Origin: Pelomonas sp. Root1217
Lineage (GTDB): Bacteria; Pseudomonadota; Gammaproteobacteria; Burkholderiales; Burkholderiaceae_C
Direction of reading: 5' to 3'
Assembly (NCBI RefSeq): GCF_001425705.1
Contig: NZ_LMDC01000001.1
Span: 1,410,486 to 1,474,485 of the forward strand
Length of the DNA: 64,000 nt
Below the pieces are notes generated by a model. The model was not told the DNA's origin and did no database searches. It saw only the letters and a program-made list of their open reading frames with translations. The position numbers were made by a program, and so were the translations under genes. Shown in pieces: positions 54,302 through 61,406 of this stretch; the first letter of the stretch is position 1; every line of letters begins with the position of its first letter.

Positions 54302-54765
54302 TGCGGCGTGACGACGTCGAAGGCGGCCAGGCCGTCGGTGGCCAGCACGAGTTGCTGGCTGCCGAGCTGCAGGCGCAGGCGCTGGGCGGGGATGACGGGC
54401 TCGGGGCCGAGCCTCAGGCCGGGGTTGGTGGCGGTCGCGTTGTCGATCAGCACGGCCACCGGCTCGCCAAGCCAGCGCGTGGGCAGCTGGATGGTGCGAG
54501 GCAGGCCTTCGAAGCGGAAGTCGTCGCCGCTCTTGATGCCCTTGGGAATCCAGCGCACGTCCAGGCCCGACGCACGACTCTCGGCGCGTGCCGTCTCCAG
54601 CAGCGCGGCCAGGCGCTGGGCTTCGCGCTGCAGCTGCAGCTCGGCGGGGTCGCGCAACGCCAGCGTGATCGTGGCGCTGGTGATCGCGATCAGTGCGACG
54701 ACGACCAGCAGCTCGATGAGCGTGAAGCCGCGCGGCTTACTGCCAGGAACCGATGTCCGCGTCAC
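54298..54765 (-). CDS. gspH: Type II secretion minor pseudopilin GspH
   Basis: About 155 residues from a GTG at 54765, preceded by GAGG. This gives a 13-residue leader before 'GFTLIELLVVVALIAITSAT'. A TTG at 54813 would give a longer, less usual leader. The C-terminal domain is the GspH pattern ('LLETARAESRASGLDVRWIP'). The start lies inside the end of gspG (29-base overlap), suggesting coupled translation. Confidence 0.87.
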   Translation of the reverse strand: MTRTSVPGSKPRGFTLIELLVVVALIAITSATITLALRDPAELQLQREAQRLAALLETARAESRASGLDVRWIPKGIKSGDDFRFEGLPRTIQLPTRWLGEPVAVLIDNATATNPGLRLGPEPVIPAQRLRLQLGSQQLVLATDGLAAFDVVTPQ

Positions 54766-55171
54766 GGCCCTCGCCGCCGGCGCGGCCGTCGGCGCCAAAG
54801 CTGTAGATATCAACCTCGCCCTTCACGCCGGGATTGGCGTATTGGTAGGGGTGGCCCCAGGGGTCGTTGGGCAACTTTTCCAGATAGGGCTTCCAGTTCG
54901 GCGGCGGATTGCCGGCCGTGGGCTTGTGCACGAGGGCGTCCAGGCCCTGCTCCGAGCTCGGATAGCGCTGGTTGTCCAGCTTGTAGAGCTTGAGCGCCTG
55001 CATCAGGTTGTTGACGTCGGTGCGGGCGGCGGTGACGCGGGCGTCTTCGGCGCGGTCCAGCACATTGGGCACGACCAGAGCCGCAAGCACGCCGATGATG
55101 ACGAGCACGACCAGCAGTTCGATCAACGTGAAGCCGCGGGCGATGTGGCCGGTGAGAGAGGAACGACGCAT
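54737..55171 (-). CDS. gspG: Type II secretion major pseudopilin GspG
   Basis: 144 residues from the ATG at 55171. Leader 'MRRSSLTGHIARG' then 'FTLIELLVVLVIIGVLAALV'. The rest is textbook GspG: 'LDNQRYPSSEQGLDALVHKP', 'YLEKLPNDPWGHPYQYANPG' and 'IYSFGADGRAGGEGRDADIG', with the calcium-site Asp residues. It builds the pseudopilus shaft. It is the first gene of the minus-strand operon, 53 bases from divergent gspC; TATGAT on the minus strand (55212-55217) could be its -10. Confidence 0.96.
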   Translation of the reverse strand: MRRSSLTGHIARGFTLIELLVVLVIIGVLAALVVPNVLDRAEDARVTAARTDVNNLMQALKLYKLDNQRYPSSEQGLDALVHKPTAGNPPPNWKPYLEKLPNDPWGHPYQYANPGVKGEVDIYSFGADGRAGGEGRDADIGSWQ

Positions 55172-55224
55172 GTCTGGGAGCGTGGAAGCGCTGAGCTGCG
55201 GTGAGCGGGCCATCATAATGGGCC

Positions 55225-55878
55225 ATGCTTGCTCGAACGATGGCGTTTACGGTGTGGCTGCTGCTGGGCGGCTCGGTGGCTTACTGGAGCCTGCAACTGC
55301 TCGCTCGGCCGCTGGCCATGCCGGCTTCGGTGTTGCCAGCCGGTGAGGGGCGCGGGGGGGCGGTCGACCTGAGCCGGCTGCTCGGCGTGACGGCGCCCGA
55401 GGCCGTGCCCGAGCCGGAGGTCGCCGCATCGACGCGGCTGCGCCTGCTCGGTGTCGTTGCGCCCAAGAACGCCAAGGCGGCCGAGGCCGGCGAAGGCGTC
55501 GCGCTGATCGAGGTGGACGGCGTGGCGCGCACGGTGCGCGTCGGCGCCGTGGTCGACGGCGAGCTGCGCCTGCTGCGTGTGGATGTCCGCAGTGCCAGCC
55601 TGGGCCGCATCGGCCAGGCGCCCAGCCAGGTCTTGCAGATCAGCCCGCCGGCCGCTGCGGCCACCGGCGCGCTGCCGCCGGCTGCGCCATCTCCGGTGGT
55701 GCTGGGCGGCAATCCGAATGGCAATCCGAGCGGCAATCCCAATGCCGCGCCCAATGCCCAGGGCCTGCCGCTGCGCGCCAATGCGCCGACGCCCGTGCCG
55801 GCCACCATGCCTTCGGTCTATGGCGCGGCGCCGGCAAACCAGGCCTCGCCGCCGACGCGCGGGGAGCAGCAGCGCTGA
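55225..55878 (+). CDS. gspC: Type II secretion protein GspC
   Basis: 217 residues. One N-terminal membrane helix ('TVWLLLGGSVAYWSLQLLARP') and the HR domain ('LSRLLGV...STRLRLLGVVAPKNA', 'VALIEVDGVARTVRVGAVVDGELRLLRV'). No PDZ or coiled-coil domain follows; instead the C-terminus is Pro/Asn/Ala-rich with Gly-Asn-Pro repeats. GspC links the platform to the secretin. It is transcribed divergently from the other eleven gsp genes. Confidence 0.88.
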   Translation: MLARTMAFTVWLLLGGSVAYWSLQLLARPLAMPASVLPAGEGRGGAVDLSRLLGVTAPEAVPEPEVAASTRLRLLGVVAPKNAKAAEAGEGVALIEVDGVARTVRVGAVVDGELRLLRVDVRSASLGRIGQAPSQVLQISPPAAAATGALPPAAPSPVVLGGNPNGNPSGNPNAAPNAQGLPLRANAPTPVPATMPSVYGAAPANQASPPTRGEQQR

Positions 55879-55893
55879 GCCGCTGAGCCGGCG

Positions 55894-56967
55894 TTAGGCG
55901 CCCAGCGTCGGGACGTGGGCGCTGGGGTCGGGGCGAGCAGCGACGCGGGCTTCGGCAACCTCGTGCAGATCGGTCAGCAGGGCAGCGGCGGCACGGATCA
56001 TCGGCCAAGCCAGGGCCGCGCCGGTACCGTCGGCGCTGTCCATGCCGAGTTCAAGCAAGGCAGAGGCGTGGAACAGGGCCAGCGCTTCATCCAGGCCGCG
56101 GTGCACATGGCTGCGGCAGAACACGGCGTAGTCGGTCACCGGCGCGCAGATCAGCGACGCGAGTTTGAGCGCGGCGCAGGCGGCGATGCCGTCCACGATG
56201 ATGAGGCTGCGCTTGCTGGCCGCAACGAGCATGGCGCCGACCATGACGGCGATCTCGTGGCCACCGAAGGCCGCGATGACGTCCATGGGGTCCTTGGCGT
56301 CGCGATGGCGGGCCAGGGCGCCTTGCAACACATCGAGCAGATGGACGAGATCGTCCTGGCGCATCGTCGGGCCGGAGACGATGAAGTCGCGCACGGGTTG
56401 GTCGGACAGCCGCGCCAGCACCAGGGCGGCGCATTCGGGCGAGCCCTGGCCCATGGAGGCGCAGGCCAGCACATTGCCGGGCAGGTTGTCGGCGATTTCC
56501 ATGCCGACGCGCACGCCGGCGTGGGCCTGCTCGACGCTCATCGCATGCGCAGTGCGTGCGTTGCGCGTGCCATGGGCGACCTTGCGCGCCAGCAACCGGG
56601 CGTGGGGGGGCAGATTCTCGGCGACGCCACAGTCGACGACGGTCAGGTGCAGCCCCTGCAACCGGGCAAAGACCGACACCGGCAACTGGGCATGCAGGGC
56701 CATCTGCACCTGATCCCTGGTGGCGCGGCCCCATTGCGCGCCAACGCCGTCGACGACGATGCCGTGATCGGAGGCGAAAAGACCGAGCACCGGGTCGCGG
56801 AAGCGCGGCGTCAGGCTGTTCTGCACGAGCCCGAGGCGGACGGCCAGTGGTTCCAGTTCGCCGAGGCCGCCAGCGATGGCCGAGCGTCGATCGACGCGGT
56901 CACGCAGGGCCTTTTCAAGCTCAGGGTTGGCGGTGGGAGAGATCAGCGACTGTTGGGCAACGGTCAT
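55894..56967 (-). CDS. CobT-family phosphoribosyltransferase homologue, divergent
   Basis: 357 residues, matching the overall CobT length and order: 'LGLFASDHGIVVDGVGAQWGR', 'IAAFGGHEIAVMVGAML', 'IIVDGIAACAALKLASLI', 'DGTGAALAWPMIRAAAALL'. CobT makes alpha-ribazole phosphate from dimethylbenzimidazole and nicotinate mononucleotide. Two family motifs differ: the usual 'GIGNTT' segment reads 'ASMGQGSPECAAL', and the catalytic Glu of 'GEGTGAAL' aligns with Asp. No other cobalamin gene is nearby. It may be a true CobT with drifted motifs or use a different base. Confidence 0.7.
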   Translation of the reverse strand: MTVAQQSLISPTANPELEKALRDRVDRRSAIAGGLGELEPLAVRLGLVQNSLTPRFRDPVLGLFASDHGIVVDGVGAQWGRATRDQVQMALHAQLPVSVFARLQGLHLTVVDCGVAENLPPHARLLARKVAHGTRNARTAHAMSVEQAHAGVRVGMEIADNLPGNVLACASMGQGSPECAALVLARLSDQPVRDFIVSGPTMRQDDLVHLLDVLQGALARHRDAKDPMDVIAAFGGHEIAVMVGAMLVAASKRSLIIVDGIAACAALKLASLICAPVTDYAVFCRSHVHRGLDEALALFHASALLELGMDSADGTGAALAWPMIRAAAALLTDLHEVAEARVAARPDPSAHVPTLGA

Positions 56968-56999
56968 GGCGCAGGCGTTGTCAGACCCCGCATTTCAAC

Positions 57000-58520
57000 T
57001 CAACCGAGGAACAAGCGATAGACCGGATTGGAGGTTTCGTCTTCGAAGGGATAGTTCAGGCCGTTGAGGAACTCTCGCAAAGCCGCCGCATCGCCCTTGG
57101 GAACCTGAATGCCGACGAGGATGCGGCCGTAGTCCGCACCCTGGTTGCGGTAGTGAAAAAGGCTGATGTTCCAGTCGGGGTGCATGCTGGACAGGAAGCG
57201 CATCAGCGCGCCCGGCCGCTCAGGAAAGACGAAGCGATAGAGGCGCTCGTCGCGCGCCAGTTCGCTGCGCCCACCCACCATGTGACGGATGTGCTGCTTC
57301 GCGAGCTCGTCGTTGGTCAGGTCCAGCGTCTCGAAGCCGGCCTTGCTGAAGGTGCGGGCCAGTTTGGCAGCATCGTCGGGCTTGGAGATGGCGATGCCAA
57401 CGAAGATATGGGCGACGTCGGCGCCGGCGATGCGGTAATTGAACTCGGTGACGCTGCGCGGCCCGAGCAGCTCGCAAAAACGCTTGAAGCTGCCACGGGC
57501 CTCGGGGATGGTGACGGCGAACAGGGCCTCGCGGTGTTCGCCGACCTCGGCCCGCTCGGCGACGAAGCGCAGGCGGTCGAAGTTCATGTTGGCGCCGCAG
57601 GTGATGGCCACCAGCGTTTGGCCCTTGGCGCCGGTCGAGGCGACATATTGCTTGACGGCGGCGACGCTCATGGCGCCCGAAGGCTCAAGAATGGAACGCG
57701 TGTCCTCGAAAACATCCTTGATCGCGGCGCAGACGGCATCGGTGTCGACAACGATGAAGTCGTCGACCAGTTCGCGCGCGATGCGGAAGGTCTCCTCGCC
57801 CACCAGCTTGACAGCGGTGCCGTCGGCGAACAGGCCGACATCAGTGAGCGTCACGCGCTTGCCGGCCTTCACCGAGCGCAGCATGGCGTCAGAGTCGGTG
57901 GTCTGCACGCCGATGATCTTGATCTCCGGGCGCAGCGCCTTGACATAGGCGGCAACGCCGGAGACGAGACCGCCGCCGCCGATAGCGACGAAGATGGCGT
58001 CGATGGGGCCCGGATGCTGGCGCAGCAGTTCCATGGCGATGGTGCCCTGGCCGGCGATGACGTCGGGGTCGTCAAAGGGGTGGACGAAGGTCAGGCCTTG
58101 CGCACTCTCCAGTTCCTTGGCGTGACCATAGGCGTCGGTGAAGCTCTCGCCGAACAGCACGACTTCGCCACCGTGGCCGCGCACCGCCTCGACCTTGACC
58201 TGGGGCGTGGTCACCGGCATCACGATGACTGCGCGGCAGCCGAGCTTTTTCGCCGACAGCGCCACGCCCTGGGCGTGGTTGCCTGCCGAAGCACAGATGA
58301 CGCCGGCCGCTCGTTGCTCGGCCGACAGATGCGCCATCTTGTTATAGGCGCCGCGCAGCTTGAAGCTGAAGACATCCTGCTCGTCCTCGCGCTTGAGCCA
58401 GACCTTGTTGGACAGGCGCTTGGACAGCTTGGCGGCGGCGTGGAGATGGGTCTCGCGGGCGACTTCGTAGACCCGGGCGTTCAGGATTCGCTGCAGATAG
58501 CTGCTGCCGGGCGGCAGCAT
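57000..58520 (-). CDS. ilvA: Biosynthetic threonine ammonia-lyase (threonine deaminase)
   Basis: 506 residues from the ATG at 58520, where the family N-terminus 'MLPPGSSYLQRILNARVYEV' begins; the frame is open 49 codons further upstream. The PLP lysine is Lys54 in 'FSFKLRGAYNKMA', and the phosphate loop is in 'IFVAIGGGGLVSGVAAYVKAL'. Two C-terminal ACT-like regulatory domains (~330-506) bind isoleucine/valine ('REALFAVTIPEARGSFKRFCELLG', 'LYRFVFPERPGALMRFLSSM'). It makes 2-oxobutanoate for isoleucine. A terminator and candidate sRNA lie upstream. Confidence 0.94.
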   Translation of the reverse strand: MLPPGSSYLQRILNARVYEVARETHLHAAAKLSKRLSNKVWLKREDEQDVFSFKLRGAYNKMAHLSAEQRAAGVICASAGNHAQGVALSAKKLGCRAVIVMPVTTPQVKVEAVRGHGGEVVLFGESFTDAYGHAKELESAQGLTFVHPFDDPDVIAGQGTIAMELLRQHPGPIDAIFVAIGGGGLVSGVAAYVKALRPEIKIIGVQTTDSDAMLRSVKAGKRVTLTDVGLFADGTAVKLVGEETFRIARELVDDFIVVDTDAVCAAIKDVFEDTRSILEPSGAMSVAAVKQYVASTGAKGQTLVAITCGANMNFDRLRFVAERAEVGEHREALFAVTIPEARGSFKRFCELLGPRSVTEFNYRIAGADVAHIFVGIAISKPDDAAKLARTFSKAGFETLDLTNDELAKQHIRHMVGGRSELARDERLYRFVFPERPGALMRFLSSMHPDWNISLFHYRNQGADYGRILVGIQVPKGDAAALREFLNGLNYPFEDETSNPVYRLFLG

Positions 58521-58744
58521 CGCGGGCACCTGAGATGACGCGCTGGACGGCGCCTTGACAGGGGGCTGGCGTCGGCGCGAGGGGGAGGTCCCTGCGGCAC
58601 CCTTTGCGCTGCGCGCTGTCCCGCCGGGCGGGAGTTGAGCCCCTACGGGCGGCCGGGCGGGGCTCATCGTCTCTCCATGATCTCTTGTTGCGGCGCCGCA
58701 TGATAGGGGAGACCCTCATGTGGCGCCGCTTGCCTGCCTTCGGC
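58521..58744 (-). other. ilvA upstream region
   Basis: 224 bases between the preferred ilvA start and the sRNA terminator. The ilvA frame stays open through part of this stretch (to 58667), encoding an Arg/Ser/Pro-rich segment unlike threonine deaminases. I see no convincing promoter here, so ilvA may use a weak promoter in this gap or read through the upstream terminator. Confidence 0.4.
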
Positions 58745-58777
58745 GAAAAAAAACCCGAGCTTTTGCAAGCTCGGGTT
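58745..58777 (-). terminator. Rho-independent terminator of the candidate sRNA (upstream of ilvA)
   Basis: On the minus strand AACCCGAGCTT (58767-58777) pairs over a four-base loop with AAGCTCGGGTT (58752-58762), followed by a run of T (58746-58753 on the complement). Very strong, and it points towards ilvA, so it would end any transcript entering from the osmC side. Confidence 0.85.
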
Positions 58778-58832
58778 GAATCCACCATGGAGGCGGTGGA
58801 GGAGACAATCGGTGCGAAAACGTTTTCGCTTG
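58745..58832 (-). ncRNA. Candidate ~90-nt small RNA with CCUCC motifs and strong terminator
   Basis: On the minus strand a promoter-like pair (58839-58868) is followed by a 16-base perfect palindrome GCGAAAACGTTTTCGC (58814-58829). Next comes a single-stranded CUCCUCC, then hairpin CCACC-GCCUCCAU-GGUGG (58782-58799) with CCUCC in the loop, and a strong terminator with an eight-T tail. Exposed CCUCC motifs are anti-Shine-Dalgarno elements found in several sRNA families. No credible protein is encoded. Boundaries are inferred. Confidence 0.6.
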
Positions 58833-58838
58833 GATGGC

Positions 58839-58868
58839 AGTTTAGCGCCGAGTTATGCTGCGCTGCAA
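58839..58868 (-). promoter_or_regulatory. Probable sigma70 promoter of the candidate sRNA
   Basis: On the minus strand TTGCAG (58863-58868) and TAAACT (58839-58844) with an 18-base spacer. Transcription would begin near 58832, just before the palindrome at 58814-58829, which could also act as an operator for a LacI/PurR-type repressor (central CG, A/T arms). Confidence 0.5.
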
Positions 58869-58903
58869 TATTTTTCGTGAACGAATTGGGGCTTTGACTC
58901 TAG

Positions 58904-59341
58904 ATGACCATGGAATGCACCGTCAGTTGGCTGGGTCCTGAGGGCCCGAGTGGCATGAGCTTCGTGGCCGAGACCGGCAGCGGTCATGTTTTGAGCATGG
59001 ACGGCGCGCCGGACGGTGGCGGGCGCAACCTGGCGCCGCGGCCCATGGAAACCGTGCTGGCGGGCACGGGCGGCTGCACGGCCTATGACGTGGTCCTCAT
59101 CCTCAAGCGTGGCCGCCATGATGTACGTGGCTGCAAGGTCGCGTTGAAGGCCGAGCGCGCCACCAGCGATCCCAAGGTCTTTACGGCCATCCATTTCCAC
59201 TTCATCGTCAGCGGCAAGGGACTCAAGCCCGAGATCGTCGAGCGGGCGGTGGCGCTGTCGCACGAGAAATACTGCTCGGCGACGGCCATGTTGGCCAAGA
59301 CCTCGGCCATCAGCACCTCTTTCGAGGTCATTGAAGTCTGA
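58904..59341 (+). CDS. OsmC-family peroxide-reductase-like protein
   Basis: 145 residues. 'FVAETGSGHVLSMDG' and 'PRPMETVLAGTGGCTAYDVVLIL' contain the first redox Cys; 'LSHEKYCSATAMLAKT' contains the second. This Cys pattern is that of OsmC/Ohr relatives, closest to the YhfA subgroup, which act on organic peroxides or related substrates. The start at 58904 is supported by family length. It diverges from the candidate sRNA and ilvA. Confidence 0.9.
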   Translation: MTMECTVSWLGPEGPSGMSFVAETGSGHVLSMDGAPDGGGRNLAPRPMETVLAGTGGCTAYDVVLILKRGRHDVRGCKVALKAERATSDPKVFTAIHFHFIVSGKGLKPEIVERAVALSHEKYCSATAMLAKTSAISTSFEVIEV

Positions 59342-59352
59342 GCCAGGTCTGA

Positions 59353-60015
59353 TCAGACTCGGTGAGCCACGGTCGTCATGACCTTGGCTGCTGCGCGCAT
59401 CAGCTCAGCAATGGGCGCCGGCAACGGCCGAGCGCCGGCGGCGACAGCCGCGTCGGCATGCTCGGCTTCCTCGCGCCGCATCTGGTCGACGATGGCGCGC
59501 GATGGCGCGTCGGCTTCGGGCAGGCGTTGGAGATGCGAGGCCAGATGGGCTTCGACCTGGCGCTCCGTTTCGACGACGAAGCCAAGACTCCATTGATCGC
59601 CGGCCAGCCCAGCCAGGCTGCCCCAGGCGAAGGCGCCGGCCCACCAGAGCGGTGCGAGGTGGCTGGTATGGCCGTCCAGCTCGGCGATCCGGTCGGCCGT
59701 CCAGGCGAGGTGATCCAGTTCTTCCTGGGCGGCTTGTTCAAAGTAACGCCGCAGCGCCGCATTGCGGCTGAACAGCGCCTGTGACTGGTAAAGCGCCTGG
59801 GCGCAGATCTCACCGACGTGATTGACGCGCATCAACGCTGCCGCATGCTGCCTGTCTGCCGCATCCAACTCGACCGGCGGCTGGACCGCCGATGGCGACT
59901 GACGTGTGGCGCGGGTAGGTACGAATACCGTGCGAAGCCCCGCGTCGAGCGTACTGATGAACCGGTCTCGAAAGTTCAGATCGCGACGATGCGAATCGCT
60001 TGCTTGAGGTTGCAT
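59353..60015 (-). CDS. coq7: Ubiquinone biosynthesis hydroxylase Coq7
   Basis: 220 residues. Di-iron ligands are seen in 'LMRVNHVGEICAQALYQSQ', 'EQAAQEELDHLAWTADRI', 'FVVETERQVEAHL' and 'IVDQMRREEAEHADAAV', the Coq7 E/ExxH arrangement. It hydroxylates the benzoquinol ring in ubiquinone synthesis (the UbiF step) and is membrane-associated. An N-terminal ~45-residue extension precedes the helical bundle. Convergent with osmC. Confidence 0.94.
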   Translation of the reverse strand: MQPQASDSHRRDLNFRDRFISTLDAGLRTVFVPTRATRQSPSAVQPPVELDAADRQHAAALMRVNHVGEICAQALYQSQALFSRNAALRRYFEQAAQEELDHLAWTADRIAELDGHTSHLAPLWWAGAFAWGSLAGLAGDQWSLGFVVETERQVEAHLASHLQRLPEADAPSRAIVDQMRREEAEHADAAVAAGARPLPAPIAELMRAAAKVMTTVAHRV

Positions 60016-60062
60016 TCAGTTAAGCAATGTTTCGATGAAGAAATCGTGAATCTTGGGCGGCG

Positions 60063-60090
60063 TTGTGGATCGGCAACGACAACACATAAT
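60063..60090 (+). promoter_or_regulatory. Probable promoter of the first porin gene
   Basis: TTGTGG (60063-60068) and CATAAT (60085-60090) with a 16-base spacer, in a locally AT-rich stretch. It predicts a ~110-base 5' leader before the porin ATG, a length often used for sRNA control of porins. No other structure in the 194-base gap is clear. Confidence 0.45.
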
Positions 60091-60209
60091 TTCATATCCG
60101 TGAATTCCCCAGCATCTCAAACCTGTAGTGGAATACGCGCACTTCCTCACAGGAGGTAAGTCGCTGGCCTGTTCGCTCGGCGACTCGGATGAATACCTAG
60201 GAGTATCGA

Positions 60210-61232
60210 ATGAAGAAAGCTCTGATTGCCTTGGCCGTCCTCGGCCTGACCGGCGGCGCTGCCGTCGCGCAATCGTCCGTCACTCTGTTTGGCGTCATCG
60301 ATGCCGACCTGAAGTACGTCAAGACCGGCGGTCTTACGATGAAGAAGTTGGACTCCAGCGGCCTGAACACCAGCCGTTTCGGCGTGCGCGGCACTGAAGA
60401 CCTGGGCGGCGGCCTGAAGGCTGGCTTCTGGCTGGAATCCCAAATCGATGCCGACACCGGTGTCGCTGGTGGCGGTGGCGCCTTCTGGGGTCGTCGCGCC
60501 ACGGTCAGCCTGAGCGGCGATTTCGGTGAAGTGCGCCTCGGCCGCAACAAGACCGTTTCGCGCCTGCACATCGAAGACTTCGACCCATCCGCATTCACCG
60601 GCCTGGGTAGCGTCAGCGTGCTGTACAGCAACCTGGGCAGCGGCAACGGCACGTCGTTCGGCCGTGCTGACAACCTCGCCTCGTATTCCCTGCCGGCCAA
60701 TCTCGGCGGCTTCTACGGCGGTGTTGACGTGTCGGCTGGTGAAGGCACGAGCACCAACAAGGGCCAGTCGGTTCGCCTGGGCTACAAGCAGGGTCCCCTG
60801 CACGTGTCGGGCGCCTACGCCAGCACGTCCAACGCCGCTGACAGCAGCAAGTTCAAGCTGGCCTCGGTTGGCGCGGCTTATGACTTCGGCGTGGTTCGCC
60901 CGTCCCTGTCGTACACGGAGTCCAAGTATCTGTCGCGCAAGCAGAAGGTCCTGACGGCCTCCTTGACGGCCCCTCTGGGTCAAGGCCAGCTGTGGGGTTC
61001 CTACAGCCAAGCCAAGACCAGCGGTGAGACCGGTTTCGCCACGGTCGGCACTCCCAAGCTGTTCGCCGTCGGCTACGTCTACAACCTGTCCAAGCGCACT
61101 GCGCTGTATACGACGTTCGCCCAGCTCAAGAACGACGGCACGACCCGCTTCGCTCTGGGCGGCGCACCAGCCGCTACGGCCAACGGCCAGAAGTCCACCG
61201 GCTACGACGTCGGCGTTCGTCACAGCTTCTGA
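60210..61232 (+). CDS. Outer-membrane porin, Burkholderia-type (Porin_4)
   Basis: 340 residues. Signal peptide 'MKKALIALAVLGLTGGAAVA', then 'QSSVTLFGVIDADLKYV', 'SRFGVRGTEDLGGGLKAGFWLE' and 'RRATVSLSGDFGEVRLGRN', the diagnostic start of trimeric Gram-negative porins. Sixteen-strand-type amphipathic beta sequence follows, and the C-terminal Phe ('GVRHSF') is the assembly signal. TAGGAG lies upstream of the ATG. It mediates general diffusion of small solutes. A paralogue follows. Confidence 0.94.
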   Translation: MKKALIALAVLGLTGGAAVAQSSVTLFGVIDADLKYVKTGGLTMKKLDSSGLNTSRFGVRGTEDLGGGLKAGFWLESQIDADTGVAGGGGAFWGRRATVSLSGDFGEVRLGRNKTVSRLHIEDFDPSAFTGLGSVSVLYSNLGSGNGTSFGRADNLASYSLPANLGGFYGGVDVSAGEGTSTNKGQSVRLGYKQGPLHVSGAYASTSNAADSSKFKLASVGAAYDFGVVRPSLSYTESKYLSRKQKVLTASLTAPLGQGQLWGSYSQAKTSGETGFATVGTPKLFAVGYVYNLSKRTALYTTFAQLKNDGTTRFALGGAPAATANGQKSTGYDVGVRHSF

Positions 61233-61265
61233 TGCCGCGCGGCCTCGGCCGCAGCGAAATCAGCC

Positions 61266-61292
61266 AAGCCGCCTTCGGGCGGCTTTTCTTTT
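61266..61292 (+). terminator. Rho-independent terminator of the first porin gene
   Basis: AAGCCGCC-TTCG-GGCGGCTT followed by a T-rich tail, 33 bases after the stop. It separates the two porin genes into different units. Confidence 0.88.
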
Positions 61293-61406
61293 GTCCCATG
61301 CGAGACAGGGGAATTGCTGTGGGAAATCCACAACAGAGCTAGCGTTATGGCAGGGCGCATCACTGAGAATCAAAAAGTTCACTTTTCTTCGCAGGAGACA
61401 ACCTTG

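Noticed and set aside
58342-58788. Minus-strand frame starting at the ATG inside the sRNA, considered as an ilvA attenuator leader peptide
   Set aside because: No run of Ile, Val, Leu or Thr codons before the terminator and no alternative antiterminator pairing seen; most of the frame overlaps ilvA out of phase.
60128-60397. Small open frame in the porin leader, overlapping the porin start
   Set aside because: It runs mostly inside the porin gene in another frame, and its translation after the overlap is Arg/Pro-rich noise.
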